Source of the DNA: Novosphingobium sp.
Lineage (GTDB): Bacteria > Pseudomonadota > Alphaproteobacteria > Sphingomonadales > Sphingomonadaceae
Direction: 5' to 3'
NCBI RefSeq assembly: GCF_027531025.1
Contig: NZ_JAPZQX010000007.1
Span: forward strand, 1 to 64,000
Length of the DNA stretch: 64,000 bases
Of this stretch, positions 36,490-46,900 are shown one piece after another. How positions within the stretch are numbered: the stretch's first letter is position 1; every line of letters begins with the position of its first letter. The translations under genes and the position numbers were made by a program. Under the pieces are notes generated by a model. That model was not told where the DNA came from. It did not search any database and saw nothing but the letters and a program-made list of their open reading frames with translations.

Positions 36490-37233
36490 CTAGGCCTGCA
36501 CCAGCCGCCACAGCGCGGCCAGTGCCGACAGGCCCAGGACCAGCCCGACAAAGGTCCGCCAGGCCGCATCGCTGACCTTGCCGAAGGCCTTGTTGCCCAG
36601 CCAGTTGCCCGCCAGCACCGCCGGGAACAGCAGGCTGGCCAGCAGCAGCTCACGCCAGGTTGCCACTTGCAGCGCCATGGCCGAGCCGACCCCGGCAACC
36701 GACGTGGCAAGGAAGATCGTCATCATCGAGGCCCGCGCCAGCTGCGGGGCGATCTGGCGCCGCAGGTAGAAGGGAACCACCGGCACGCCCGGCATCCCGG
36801 CAAAGCCGGTCAGCACGCCGCAGGCGATCCCGGTGCCGCCGGTCTCGATCCCTGAGGGGCGGTGTCCGTCGGGCCGCTTGGGCAGCAGCACCAGGGCGAA
36901 GGCCACCAGCGCGACCAGCGCGATCAGCAGCCGCGCCAGCGCCGGATCGGTAACCGAGAGCAGCCAGACTCCCAGCGGCGTCGCCACCATGGCGAGGCCG
37001 GCGATCGTGAAGGCCGACCGCTCGCTCGCGCCCAGCATGGCGCGCAGCCCAACCAGGCCGATGAAGATGCCCAGCCAGTTGGCCGTCACCACCGCTTCAG
37101 TGGGCGGGATAGCGAGGCCCAGCACCGGGACCAGCAGGATCGCCATGCCGAAGCCGGCCAGCCCGCGCACGAAGGCGGCGGCCAGCGCGGCGACCAGCGC
37201 CACCGCGAGCTGCTCGGGCGAAAGGCCCAGCAA
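36490..37233 (-). CDS. TauE/SafE family membrane protein (sulfite or organosulfonate exporter-like)
   Basis: A 247-residue protein with about eight hydrophobic segments in two repeats, FVRGLAGFGMAIL near the N-terminus and GVLTGFAGMPGVPVVPFYL in the middle, the paired signature of TauE/SafE. The start codon appears to be TTG, one base after the thrS stop, so it may be expressed by reinitiation from thrS. The substrate is unknown. The 129-bp gap to the hydratase gene on the other strand holds only a doubtful 32-codon ORF. Confidence 0.84.
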   Translation of the reverse strand: MLGLSPEQLAVALVAALAAAFVRGLAGFGMAILLVPVLGLAIPPTEAVVTANWLGIFIGLVGLRAMLGASERSAFTIAGLAMVATPLGVWLLSVTDPALARLLIALVALVAFALVLLPKRPDGHRPSGIETGGTGIACGVLTGFAGMPGVPVVPFYLRRQIAPQLARASMMTIFLATSVAGVGSAMALQVATWRELLLASLLFPAVLAGNWLGNKAFGKVSDAAWRTFVGLVLGLSALAALWRLVQA

Positions 37234-37234
37234 G

Positions 37235-39226
37235 TCAGCGCCGGTCCGGCGGGGTCGTTTCGGACTTCAGCAGGGCGATGGCCTCGGCCAGCGGCATGAC
37301 CTTCTGGTGCTCGGCCCCCAGAGTGCGCAGCGCCACGGTGCCTTCCTCGGCCTCGCGCTTGCCGACCACCAGCAGGTGCGGGACCTTCTGCAGCGAGTGT
37401 TCGCGCACCTTGTAGTTGATCTTCTCGTTCCGGCAGTCGGTATCGACCCGGATGCCCGCCGCCTTGAGCTGTTCGGCCACTTCGGCGGCATAGGGATCGG
37501 CGTCCGAAACAATGGTTGCGACCACGGCCTGGACCGGTGCGAGCCAGACCGGCAGCTTGCCGGCAAAATGCTCGATCAGGATGCCGATGAAGCGCTCGTA
37601 CGAACCGAAGATCGCGCGGTGCAGCATGACCGGGCGGTGCTTCTCGCCATCTTCGCCCACGTAAGTTGCGTCGAGCCGCTCGGGCAGGACGCGGTCCGAC
37701 TGGATCGTGCCGACCTGCCAGGTCCGCCCGATCGCATCAGTCAGGTGCCATTCGAGCTTGGGCGCATAGAACGCGCCTTCGCCCGGCAGTTCCTCCCAGC
37801 CGTATTCCTCGGTGGCGAGGCCGGCCTCGATCACCGCATTGCGCAGCTCGTCCTCGGCCTTGTCCCAATCGGCATCGCTGCCGAAGCGCTGCTCGGGGCG
37901 CAGCGCCAGCTTGATCGAATAGGTGAAGCCGAAGTCCTTGTAGACCCGGTCGGCCAGTTCGCAGAAGGCCTTCACCTCGGCCACGATCTGGTCCTCGCGG
38001 CAGAAGATGTGGGCATCGTCCTGGGTAAACTGGCGCACCCGCATCAGCCCGTGCAGCGCGCCGTGCGGTTCGTTGCGGTGGCAGCAGCCGTTCTCGTAGA
38101 TGCGCAAGGGCAGGTCACGATACGACTTGATCCCCTGGCGGAAGATCAGGACGTGAGCCGGGCAGTTCATCGGCTTCAGGGCCATCCAGTCGGCCTCGCC
38201 GCTGATCACCGGGCCCTCGTCGTCGACGTTTGGCACTTCGTCAGGGATTACGAACATGTTCTCGCGGTACTTGCCCCAGTGGCCGGACTGCTCCCACTGG
38301 CGCGCGTCCATCACCTGCGGGGTCTTGACCTCGCGGTAACCCGCCCCGTCAATCGCGCGGCGCATATAGGCCTCCAGCTCACGCCAGATCAGGTAGCCCT
38401 TGGGATGCCAGAAGACCGAGCCATGGGCTTCCTGCTGCAGGTGGAACAGGTCCATTTCCTGCCCCAGCTTGCGGTGGTCGCGCTTGGCGGCTTCTTCGAG
38501 CCGGGTCAGGTGGGCGTCGAGCTGCTTCTTGTTGAGCCAGCCGGTGCCGTATATGCGGCTCAGCATCGCGTTCTTCTGGTCGCCGCGCCAATAGGCACCC
38601 GAAACACGGGTCAGCTTGAAGGCCTGGGGATCGAGCTTGCCCGTGCTGGGCAGGTGCGGGCCGCGGCACATGTCGAGCCAGTCGTCGCCCGACCAGTAGA
38701 CCGTCAGCTCCTCGTGCTCCGGCAGTTCGGCGGCCCATTCGGCCTTGAAGCTCTCGCCCTGCTGCTTCCAGCGGCTGATCAGCTGCTCGCGGCTCCAAAC
38801 CTCGCGGCGCAGCGGCTTGTCGGCCTGGATGATCTTGCGCATCTCGGCCTCGATCGCGGGCAGGTCCTCGTCGGTAAAGGGCCGTGTCGCAGGCGCGAAG
38901 TCGTAATAGAAGCCGTCGTCGGTGCTCGGGCCAAAGGTGATCTGCGTACCCGGAAACAGTGCCTGCACCGCTTCGGCGAGGACGTGGGCATAGTCATGCC
39001 GAGCCAGGTCCAGCGCCTCTGCTTCATCACGCGAAGTAACCAGCGCCAGGCTGGCATCGCTGGTGAACGGCCGGGTCAGGTCAACCAGCTCGCCATCGAT
39101 CTTAGCGGCCAGCGCCGCCTTGGCGAGGCCCGGACCGATCGCCGCGGCGACATCGGCCGGAGTCGATCCCAGTGGCATCTCGCGCACGGAACCGTCGGGC
39201 AGGCTGATCTTCAACAACTCGGACAT
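37235..39226 (-). CDS. thrS: Threonyl-tRNA synthetase
   Basis: Charges tRNA-Thr. The 663-residue protein has the full order: TGS domain ([20 protein letters not shown]), the editing/SAD domain with [16 protein letters not shown] and the Cys/His set in [12 protein letters not shown], the class II catalytic core with the zinc Cys in [10 protein letters not shown], motif 2 ([21 protein letters not shown]), motif 3 and the anticodon-binding domain near residue 560. Start at 39226 because MSELLKI begins the TGS domain. About 130 bp of structured leader with a Thr-rich peptide ORF precedes it. Confidence 0.97.
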   Translation of the reverse strand: MSELLKISLPDGSVREMPLGSTPADVAAAIGPGLAKAALAAKIDGELVDLTRPFTSDASLALVTSRDEAEALDLARHDYAHVLAEAVQALFPGTQITFGPSTDDGFYYDFAPATRPFTDEDLPAIEAEMRKIIQADKPLRREVWSREQLISRWKQQGESFKAEWAAELPEHEELTVYWSGDDWLDMCRGPHLPSTGKLDPQAFKLTRVSGAYWRGDQKNAMLSRIYGTGWLNKKQLDAHLTRLEEAAKRDHRKLGQEMDLFHLQQEAHGSVFWHPKGYLIWRELEAYMRRAIDGAGYREVKTPQVMDARQWEQSGHWGKYRENMFVIPDEVPNVDDEGPVISGEADWMALKPMNCPAHVLIFRQGIKSYRDLPLRIYENGCCHRNEPHGALHGLMRVRQFTQDDAHIFCREDQIVAEVKAFCELADRVYKDFGFTYSIKLALRPEQRFGSDADWDKAEDELRNAVIEAGLATEEYGWEELPGEGAFYAPKLEWHLTDAIGRTWQVGTIQSDRVLPERLDATYVGEDGEKHRPVMLHRAIFGSYERFIGILIEHFAGKLPVWLAPVQAVVATIVSDADPYAAEVAEQLKAAGIRVDTDCRNEKINYKVREHSLQKVPHLLVVGKREAEEGTVALRTLGAEHQKVMPLAEAIALLKSETTPPDRR

Positions 39227-39266
39227 TTGCGTAACTCTCACCGGTTTGGGCGCGCTTTGGCACAAG

Positions 39267-39346
39267 CCGGTGCGCACCGGAAGGGGCGGCGTCTGGTTTC
39301 GGCAGGTTCGGGAGGAAACGCCAGCCGCCCGAACCCGGACGGCGGC
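39267..39346 (-). promoter_or_regulatory. Competing stem-loops in the thrS leader, candidate attenuator
   Basis: In transcript order, segment A (39346-39341, GCCGCC) can pair with B (39329-39324, GGCGGC), or B can pair with C (39290-39285, GCCGCC) in a longer stem that also joins CCA to TGG. A further 8-bp pairing (39335-39328 with 39312-39305) competes with A:B. A perfect CCGGTGCGCACCGG hairpin is at 39267-39280. A:B versus B:C is the layout of ribosome-mediated attenuators. I see no U-tract, so the output may be Rho or ribosome access. Confidence 0.5.
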
Positions 39347-39359
39347 CCTGCGCTTCGCT

Positions 39360-39431
39360 TCAGGCGAAGGCAGCCCGCCCCGGGAAGCCCGGGGTGGTGG
39401 TAGTAGTCGACAGGGCGCGCAGCGACGTCAT
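39360..39431 (-). CDS. Thr-rich leader peptide of thrS
   Basis: A 23-codon ORF begins at an ATG on the thrS strand, 206 nt upstream of thrS, and reads MTSLRALS, then five consecutive Thr codons (39407-39393: ACT ACT ACC ACC ACC), then a short tail and TGA. A perfect hairpin (CCCCGGG / CCCGGGG, 3-nt loop, 39394-39378) starts in the last Thr codon. Ribosomes slowed by lack of Thr-tRNA would stall exactly there. The ribosome site is weak (AAGG about 10 nt upstream). Too short for standard gene calling; identified from codon content and position. Confidence 0.65.
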   Translation of the reverse strand: MTSLRALSTTTTTPGFPGRAAFA

Positions 39432-39467
39432 GGCTCGCGCCTTAGCAGCGCCGGACTTAACGGGCAA

Positions 39468-41111
39468 CTAAGCCGAAAAGCGCTTCTGCCCCGCCAGCAC
39501 GGTCATCCGCCTGGTGCCCGCCAAGGCGGTACCCTTTTGCCGGACGGTTTGCAGGAAGCGCCATTCGCCGGTGGCCGCCTTGGGTGTCAGTTCAACCGCC
39601 AGATAGCCGCGCTGGCTGGTGTCGCACCATTTGAGCGCGGGGCTGGCGGCCATGACGCCGGCAGCCAGGTCCGCGGGCTTTACCCAGCGCAGGTAATGTT
39701 CGAAGCCTGGCGAGGTCACGCTTTGCCCAGCCATTTCCACGCCCACCCGCTGCCCGGCATGGCTGTGATCAAAGGCCCAGGCATTGTGGCTGTCGCCCGC
39801 CAGCACCAGCAGGTTGGCATTGGCCTCCAGCGCGGCGCGATAGAGCCGCTGGCGGGCCGCCGGATAGCCCGACCACATGTCCATCGCATAGGGAATGCCG
39901 CTCTGCTGGACCCGGTCGGCGGCGAGAATTCGCGCCCGCATGCCCTTGTCGACATCCTGGGTCATGCCTTCCACCACGGTTCGGGCAAAGCCGAACTGGC
40001 CCATGATGATCTGCTGGGCCAGCACCTGCCAGGGCTTGCCAGACCGGGTCGAAGCCTTGAGGCCGCTGGCCAACCAGGCTTCCTGTTCGGCCCCCAGCAG
40101 GGTCCGTTCGGGCGCCTGCCACGCATCATCGCGGAAGGCGGTGAGCGCGGCTTCCAGCTCCGGCCCGCGCTTGCCCTTCATCAGGTCGCCCAGGTCAAAT
40201 GGCTTGTCGCGCGCGATATGGCGGGTTTCCAGCCGGAACAGCGTGGCCAGCTTGCCGATCTCGTACTGCGCCCAATAGGCGTCCGATACCGGCAGCCATT
40301 CGCGATAGACCTTCTCCGCCACCGCCTCGCGCACGGCATAGGGGCCTTCCTTGTCCGGCTGGTGGTTTTCGGCTCCGTCCTTCCAGGTGTCATTGGCCAC
40401 TTCGTGATCGTCCCACATCGCGATCACCGGATAGAGCTGGTGCAGCCGCTGGAGATCGGGGTCGTTGCGGTAGGTCGAAAAGCGTTCGCGATACTGCGCC
40501 ATGGTCACGGTTTCATGATCGGGCAGCAGGCGTTCGGGCAGGCCCTCCCTGGCCGAAGGGTAGTTGCCGCGCTCGTATTCGTAGAAATAGTCGCCCAGGT
40601 GCAGCACCAGGTCGAAATCGCCCGCTTCGGCGGCGTGGCCATAGGCGTTGAACCAGCCGAAACCGTAGTTCGAGCAAGAGAATACCGCGATCCGGAACCT
40701 GTCGACCTTGCCGACCGGGAGCGTCTTCGTGCGCCCCACCGGGGACTTCTCCCCATCGGGGGCGATGAAGCGGTAGAAGTACCAGCGGCCCGGTTGCAGC
40801 CCCTTGGCCCAGGCCCTGGCGCAGCAGTCGTTGGCGGGGGAGGCGGTGGTTTCGCCTTGCGCGACAATCTGGCTGAAATCGGCGCTTTCGGCCAGTTCCC
40901 AGGCCAGTTTGACCTCATTGTCGCTGGCATAGCGGGTCCAGAGCAGGACTTGCGTTGGCCCCGGTTCGCCGCTGGCGACGCAATGGGTGAAGCCCTTGCC
41001 GCCTGCAGCCAGTGCCGGAGCGCCGATTCCCGCCAGTCCCAGCAGGCCAAGCCGCAGCGCCTGGCGCCGGTTGGCGGCGAGCAGCGGGGCATCGGGCGGG
41101 GCTGGCAGCAT
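39468..41111 (-). CDS. phoD: PhoD-family alkaline phosphatase/phosphodiesterase
   Basis: A 547-residue secreted metallophosphatase. A Tat-like N-terminus (NRRQALRLGLLGLAGIGAPALAA, about residues 14-36) is followed by the PhoD N-terminal domain (FTHCVASGEPGPTQVLLWTR) and the metallophosphatase core: FSCSNY, LHLGDYFYEYE, MWDDHEVANDTWK, and VLAGDSHNAWAFD near residue 440. The Asp and His residues of these blocks form the calcium/iron site. It should release phosphate from phosphomono- or diesters in the periplasm. No Pho box was recognised. The start lies before the signal peptide; an ORF extension to 41270 lacks family similarity. Confidence 0.9.
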   Translation of the reverse strand: MLPAPPDAPLLAANRRQALRLGLLGLAGIGAPALAAGGKGFTHCVASGEPGPTQVLLWTRYASDNEVKLAWELAESADFSQIVAQGETTASPANDCCARAWAKGLQPGRWYFYRFIAPDGEKSPVGRTKTLPVGKVDRFRIAVFSCSNYGFGWFNAYGHAAEAGDFDLVLHLGDYFYEYERGNYPSAREGLPERLLPDHETVTMAQYRERFSTYRNDPDLQRLHQLYPVIAMWDDHEVANDTWKDGAENHQPDKEGPYAVREAVAEKVYREWLPVSDAYWAQYEIGKLATLFRLETRHIARDKPFDLGDLMKGKRGPELEAALTAFRDDAWQAPERTLLGAEQEAWLASGLKASTRSGKPWQVLAQQIIMGQFGFARTVVEGMTQDVDKGMRARILAADRVQQSGIPYAMDMWSGYPAARQRLYRAALEANANLLVLAGDSHNAWAFDHSHAGQRVGVEMAGQSVTSPGFEHYLRWVKPADLAAGVMAASPALKWCDTSQRGYLAVELTPKAATGEWRFLQTVRQKGTALAGTRRMTVLAGQKRFSA

Positions 41112-41190
41112 GGTTCTCTCCCTCGTTTTTCGCCACAGTAACGCGGCGTGGTGGGCTGACAAGCAGCTGGCACACAGGCATGACCAAGGG

Positions 41191-41922
41191 ATGACACAGC
41201 TGTACCACCACACGCACACCGATGGCACCAAGATCGCCTTCAAGCATACCAAGGGCGCCACACCGACCATCGTCTTCCTGCCGGGCTACATGTCCGACAT
41301 GGCGGGCGGCAAGGCGACCGCGGTTTTCGACTGGGCCCAGGCCAATGGCCGGGCCTGCCTGCTGCTCGATTACTCGGGCTGCGGGGAGAGCGAGGGGCGG
41401 TTCGCCGATGGCACGCTCCGCCGCTGGCGGGACGAGGTGCTGGGGCTGATCGCGGCGCAATGCGAAGGCCCGGTGGTGCTGGTGGGCTCATCGATGGGCG
41501 GCTGGCTTATGCTGCTGGTGGCGCTGGCCATCCCGGAGCGGGTCCATGCCATGGTCGGGATCGCCGCTGCGCCGGACTTTACCGACTGGGGTTATGACGC
41601 GAACCAGCAAGCGCGGCTGGCAGCGGGCGAGACGGTGCTGGAGGACAACCCCTATGGCCCCGAACCGACGCCGACCCATGCCGCCTTCTGGGCCGATGGC
41701 CAGGCCCAGCGACTATTGGAGGCGCCGATCCCGCTGACCTGTCCGGTCCGCCTGCTGCATGGCCAACGCGATCCCGACGTGCCGTGGGAACTGGCGCTGC
41801 AATTGGCCGAACAGCTCCATTCGGACGATGTTCAGGTGACCCTGATCAAGGACGGCGACCACCGCCTCAGCCGCGATGCCGATATCGCGCTGCTGCTGCG
41901 GACTATTGCGGAGTTGCCATGA
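41191..41922 (+). CDS. Alpha/beta hydrolase (ABHD10-like)
   Basis: A 243-residue serine hydrolase. Seen: the oxyanion region (FLPGYMSDMAGGKA), the nucleophile elbow VGSSMGGWLML with Ser near residue 105, a likely acid in LLHGQRDPDVPWE and the catalytic His in DGDHRLSR. No signal peptide, so a cytoplasmic esterase or thioesterase. An AAGGG ribosome site lies directly before the ATG. It overlaps the TPR gene by ATGA and diverges from phoD. Confidence 0.9.
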   Translation: MTQLYHHTHTDGTKIAFKHTKGATPTIVFLPGYMSDMAGGKATAVFDWAQANGRACLLLDYSGCGESEGRFADGTLRRWRDEVLGLIAAQCEGPVVLVGSSMGGWLMLLVALAIPERVHAMVGIAAAPDFTDWGYDANQQARLAAGETVLEDNPYGPEPTPTHAAFWADGQAQRLLEAPIPLTCPVRLLHGQRDPDVPWELALQLAEQLHSDDVQVTLIKDGDHRLSRDADIALLLRTIAELP

Positions 41923-42761
41923 TCCTTTCGCTGTTCCTGCCGCTCCTGGCCCAGGTCGGCCCCTCGGTCGCGCCGGGCGCGGGCGGGGCCCTGCCGCAGG
42001 CGCCGATCGTCATCCCGCGTGGCAGTCCCACCAAGCCAAGCACAACCCCGCTGCGCCGCAGCCAGTGCCTGGACCTGGCCCGCAATGCTCCTGCCGCCGC
42101 CCTGGTCGAGGCCGAAGGCTGGCTGGGCGAGGCGCGGGGCAGCGCGATGGGCGAGGCGGCCGGGTGCAAGGCACTGGCCTTGGCCGGGCTGGAGCGCTGG
42201 AGCGAGGCCGAGGCCACCTTCCTGTCGGCCCGGGCGCTGGCCGCCCCCTCAGCCTTGGCGAACCGCAGCGAGCTGGCGGCCGGCGCGGCGCTGGCGGCGG
42301 AAAGCCAGGGCGAATATGCCCGCGCGCTCGAGCATTTTGCCGTGGCGCTGAATGACGCCCGCGATGCCGGGGCAACTGGGCTGGCCGCCCGGATTACCCG
42401 CGACCGGGCCAATGCACTGGTCCAGCTGGGCCGGATGGACGAGGCAGTGTCGACCCTGGCCGAAGCCCGCGCCGCCCTGCCGGAAGATGCGCTGGCCTGG
42501 CTGATCTCGGCCCGCCTGTCGCGCCGGCTTGAGCGGCTGGGCGAGGCCCAGGCCCAGATCGAAACCGCCGCCCGGCTCGCCCCGCGCGATGCCGAGGTGG
42601 GGCTGGAAGCGGGGTTGATTGCCGCGCTGCAAGGCCGCGATGCTGCGGCGCGGCGATCCTGGCAGTCGGTGCTGCAGACCGCGCCGGGCAGCGAAGCGGC
42701 CAGGACCGCGCAATCGTGGCTTGACCGGCTGGGGCCTGACCCGGCACCATCGGGCCGGTGA
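41919..42761 (+). CDS. Tetratricopeptide-repeat protein, probably exported
   Basis: A 280-residue protein with a short hydrophobic N-terminus (MILSLFLPLLAQVG), a Pro-rich segment, then Ala-rich helical repeats of TPR type from about residue 60 (GEYARALEHFAVALNDARD, GRMDEAVSTLAEARAALPEDALAW, ERLGEAQAQIETAARLAPRD). TPR scaffolds bind partner proteins; none is indicated. It is coupled on both sides (ATGA with the hydrolase, GTGA with the luciferase-like gene). Confidence 0.8.
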   Translation: MILSLFLPLLAQVGPSVAPGAGGALPQAPIVIPRGSPTKPSTTPLRRSQCLDLARNAPAAALVEAEGWLGEARGSAMGEAAGCKALALAGLERWSEAEATFLSARALAAPSALANRSELAAGAALAAESQGEYARALEHFAVALNDARDAGATGLAARITRDRANALVQLGRMDEAVSTLAEARAALPEDALAWLISARLSRRLERLGEAQAQIETAARLAPRDAEVGLEAGLIAALQGRDAAARRSWQSVLQTAPGSEAARTAQSWLDRLGPDPAPSGR

Positions 42762-43741
42762 TCCCGCTATCCGTTCTTGACCTGATTCCTGTCCGCGAAG
42801 GCGGCACCGTTTCCGCAGCCCTGACCGATGCCGCCAACCTGGCCCGCGCGGCGGAAGGCGCGGGTTACAAGCGGTTCTGGGTGGCGGAACATCACGCGAT
42901 GGACGGGATTGCGGGTGGGGCCACGGCGGTGGCGCTCGCCCATATCGGCCATGCCACCAGCACGATCCGGATCGGTGCGGGCGGGATCATGCTGCCCAAC
43001 CACAACCCCTTCGTGATCGCCGAACAGTTCGGCACGCTCGATGCGCTGTTTCCGGGCCGGATCGACCTGGGGCTCGGCCGCGCGCCGGGGGCGGACAGCC
43101 GGATCGGCCAGGCGCTGCGCAAGGACCTGATGCGCGCGGCCGAATACTTTCCGCAGGACGTGGTCGAACTGCGCGCGCTGGTGACGGGCGAGCCGGAACT
43201 GGGCCTGCGGGCCACGCCGGGGTTCGGCGCGGCGCTGGAATTCTGGATCCTCGGCTCCAGCCTGTTCGGCGCGCAGCTCGCCGCCGCGCTGGGCATGCCC
43301 TATGCCTTCGCCTCGCACTTCGCGCCCGATCACCTCGATGCCGCGCTCAGGCTCTATCGCGAACGCTTCACGCCCTCGGCCGCGCTTGACCGACCCCATG
43401 CCATGGCGGCGATGACCGTGCTCTGCTCCGAATCCGACGCGGAAGGGCGGCTGCTCGCCTCCTCGCTCGAACAGAGCTTTGTCGCCCTGCGCAGCGGTAC
43501 GCCCGGGCGGCTCAAGCCGCCGGTGCCGGGCTATCGCGACAGCCTGCCGCCCAGCACCCAGGCCATGCTCGATCATCTCGGCCAGGCCCGCGCCGTAGGC
43601 AGCCCGGCGACCGTGCGCGCCGCCATCGGCCGCTTTGTCGAGCGGACCCAGGCCGATGAAATCATCGTGGCGGGTGCCACCTTCGATCCCGCCGCGCGCG
43701 AACACTCGCTGGCGCTGACGATGGAAGCGCTCGCCGGATAA
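42758..43741 (+). CDS. LLM-class flavin-dependent oxidoreductase (bacterial luciferase-like)
   Basis: A 327-residue TIM-barrel flavoprotein of the luciferase family, single-domain group. Seen: LSVLDLIPVREGGT at the start, RFWVAEHHAMDGIAGGATAV (the AEHH motif of this group), IRIGAGGIMLPNHNPFVIAEQFGTLDALFPGRIDLGLGRAPG and DEIIVAGATFD. Members use FMNH2 or F420H2; the substrate is unknown. The start is a GTG that overlaps the TPR gene stop. Confidence 0.9.
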   Translation: MIPLSVLDLIPVREGGTVSAALTDAANLARAAEGAGYKRFWVAEHHAMDGIAGGATAVALAHIGHATSTIRIGAGGIMLPNHNPFVIAEQFGTLDALFPGRIDLGLGRAPGADSRIGQALRKDLMRAAEYFPQDVVELRALVTGEPELGLRATPGFGAALEFWILGSSLFGAQLAAALGMPYAFASHFAPDHLDAALRLYRERFTPSAALDRPHAMAAMTVLCSESDAEGRLLASSLEQSFVALRSGTPGRLKPPVPGYRDSLPPSTQAMLDHLGQARAVGSPATVRAAIGRFVERTQADEIIVAGATFDPAAREHSLALTMEALAG

Positions 43742-43784
43742 GCCCGTTTTGCATCGGGCGGTTAGGCAGGTTTCCCTAGCGGCA

Positions 43785-43808
43785 AACTGGTTGCAGTGGA
43801 GACCAGTT
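43785..43808. repeat. 7-bp inverted repeat upstream of glutamate dehydrogenase
   Basis: AACTGGT and ACCAGTT flank a 10-nt spacer in the 161-bp gap before the glutamate dehydrogenase gene. It could be an operator or a 3' hairpin of the luciferase-like gene. Confidence 0.4.
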
Positions 43809-43902
43809 GGGCCTAAGATGAATACGAATGCTGCGCTAGACGGCAATAATCTTGTTTGCAGGGGTAACGACCTGTCGGTCGGCCCGGAGGAGTGCTGACC
43901 CG

Positions 43903-46900
43903 ATGAGTGCCCCGATAAGTGCCAAGTCCGCGCAGAGCGATTCCGCAGCTCTTGAACAGGCCCTGGCCCAGCGGCTCAGCGCCGCGCTGTTGCCCGGCGA
44001 TGCGGCCTTTTCGGCCGAAGGACTGGCGGCGGCGGCAGCCTTCATGTGCGGCGCGGCGGCCCGGCGCGAGGCCGGCGAAGTGGCGATCACGATCGAGACC
44101 GTTTCGGGCAGCGCGGCCGAACGCTTCATGCGGATCGGCGTGATCAACGATGACATGCCGTTCCTGGTCGATTCGATTGCCACCACCGTGGCGGCGCAAG
44201 GCTTAGCGATTGACCGGCTGGTCCACCCGGTGCTGCCGGTGCGCCGCGATGCGGAAGGTGCGCTGACCGAAATCGTGACTGGCGATGCCGCGGGCGAAAA
44301 GCGCGAATCGATGGTCTACCTCGAAACCCGCCGCGCCGATGCCCGCGCCCGCCGCGAGCTGGAATCGGCGCTGCGCGCCACGCTGGGTGATGTCCGCGCC
44401 GCCGTGGCCGATTGGCCGCGTTTGCAGGAAGCCATGGCTGCCGATGCCGATGGCCTGGCCGATGGCGAGGGCGCGGCGCTGCTGCGCTGGTTCAAGGACG
44501 GGATGCTGACCCAGCTGGGCCATGTCGTGCGCCACCGCGATGGCACCCAGACGGGCGCGCTGGGCATCTGCAAGCGTGGGGCCAAGGCACTGCTCGGGCC
44601 GATTTCCTATGACCGCGCTTTCGCCTGGTTCGAAGGGAAGGGCGCGGGCAATCGGGCGCTGCTGGTGGTCAAGTCCAACACGGTCAGCAATGTCCACCGC
44701 CGCACTCCGCTCGACCTGTTCATCGTTCCGGTGTTCGAACAGGGCAAGCTCGATCGCCTGTCGGTCCATGCCGGGATCTGGACCAGCGCGGGGCTGGCCG
44801 CCGCGCCGACCCAGGTGCCGCGGATGCGCGCGCAGCTGTCGGACCTGATGGCCCGCTTCGGCTTCGCGCCCCAGGGCCATGCCGGCAAGGCGCTGGTCCA
44901 TGCACTGCATGCACTGCCGCACGACCTGCTGATCGGCTTTGCCGAGGATGACCTGCAGCGCGTCGCCACCACGATGATGAGCCTGGTTGACCGGCCGCGT
45001 CCCAAGCTTGCGCTGGTTCCGGCCGCGCTGATGCGCCACCTCTTCGCCTTCGTCTGGCTGCCGCGCGACATCATGTCGACCGGCACCCGCCTGCAGGTGG
45101 AAGCCATGCTGGTCGAAGCCGCCGGGGCACCGGTGCTCGACTGGAGCCTTGAGGTCGAGGGCAGCCTCGCCATGCTGCGCTATGTGCTCGACCTGCCCGA
45201 AGTGGCGAGCCTGCCGGACGAGGCCGCGCTCGATGCCCGCCTGCAAGGGATGCTGCGCGGCTGGAACGAGGCGGTCGAGGGTGAGATTGCCGCCAGCGAG
45301 GACCCCTCGCGCGCCGCCGCCATTGCCGCGCGCTACGCCGAGGCTTTCCCGCTGGCCTATCGCGGCGCCTATGGCCCCGCCGAAGCCGCGCAGGACATTG
45401 CCCGGCTGCGCAAGCTGGCCGGAGAAGGAGAGGCCGGCCCGCGCCGCGATGCCCGCCTCCACACCATGGCCGGGGACGAACCCGGTACCCTGCGGCTGAA
45501 GCTTTACCAGCGGGCCGGATCGATCGCGCTGTCCGATGCGGTCCCGGCGCTGGAGAACTTCGGCTTCCGCGTGGTCGAGGATGTGCCGACCGACCTTGAC
45601 CAGGGGCGGATGGGGACGATTCACGATTTCCAGCTGGCCCTGCCCGGCGGGCTGGACCCGGCTGCGGTGATGGCCCGCGCCGCGATGATCGAGGCCGCCT
45701 TTGCCGACGTGCTGAACGGCGCGGCGGAAGACGATCCGTTCAACCGGCTGATCACCACGGTCGGGCTGTCGGCGGCCGAAACCAACTGGCTGCGCGCGTG
45801 GTATCGCTATCTGCGGCAGGCCGGCCTCAACTATGGCGTGCCGACCGCGGTCGATGCGCTGAACAATGCCCCGGCGGTAACGCGCGGGTTGGTCGCGCTG
45901 TTCGTCGCCCGCCACGATCCGGCCTTCAAGGGTGACCGAGCCGAGGCCGAGGCGGCGGCCCAGGCGGCGATCCGCGATGGCCTGGCCCAGGTTTCGGCGA
46001 TCAACGACGATCGCCTGCTGCGCCAGTACCGCGCCGTGGTGGAAGCCATGCTGCGGACCAATGCCTTTGCCCCGGCGGGTCAGCAGGCGCTGGCCTTCAA
46101 GCTCGATTCCGCGCTCGTCCCCGGCCTGCCCAAACCGCTGCCCTGGCGCGAGATCTTCGTCTATTCGCGTCGGGTGGAGGGCATCCACCTGCGCTCGGGC
46201 CCGGTCGCGCGCGGCGGCCTGCGCTGGTCCGACCGGCGCGATGACTTCCGCACCGAAGTGCTGGGGCTGATGAAGGCCCAGCGGGTCAAGAACGCGGTGA
46301 TCGTGCCGGCCGGGGCCAAGGGCGGGTTCTATCCCAAGCAATTGCCCGATCCGGCGCGGGACCGCGATGGCTGGCTGGCCGAGGGCAAGGCCAGCTACCA
46401 GGTGTTCATCCGCACCCTGCTGTCGATCACCGACAACATCGTTGGTGCCAAGGTGGTCCATCCCCGGCACGTCGTGATCCGCGACGGCGAGGATCCCTAT
46501 TTCGTGGTCGCGGCCGACAAAGGCACAGCGACCTATTCCGACACGGCCAATGCCATTGCCGAAGAGCACGATTTCTGGCTCGACGATGCCTTCGCCAGCG
46601 GCGGCTCCAAGGGCTATGACCACAAGGCGATGGGCATAACGGCGAAGGGCGCCTGGCTCTCGGTCCAGCGCCATTTCTTCGAACAGGGCGTCGACGTGCA
46701 GACCCAACCGGTCCGCGTCGCGGGCTGCGGCGACATGTCGGGCGACGTGTTCGGCAACGGCATGCTGCTGTCGAAGGCGCTGAAGGTGGTCGCCGCCTTC
46801 GATCACCGCCACATCTTCCTCGATCCCGATCCCGATCCGGCGAAGAGCTGGGCCGAGCGCGCGCGGATGTTCGCCCTGCCGCGCTCGAGCTGGGACGATT

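Noticed and set aside
36395..36493. 32-codon ORF (MAKAVALAVARSDEALRTLI at its start) in the gap before the TauE gene
   Set aside because: It has a hydrophobic end and a CTAG stop shared with TauE, which is intriguing, but there is no clear ribosome site and no conserved pattern. Chance is likely at this length.
43742..43759. Hairpin GCCCG / CGGGC after the luciferase-like gene as a terminator
   Set aside because: Only 5 bp with an 8-nt loop and no T-run after it; too weak to call.
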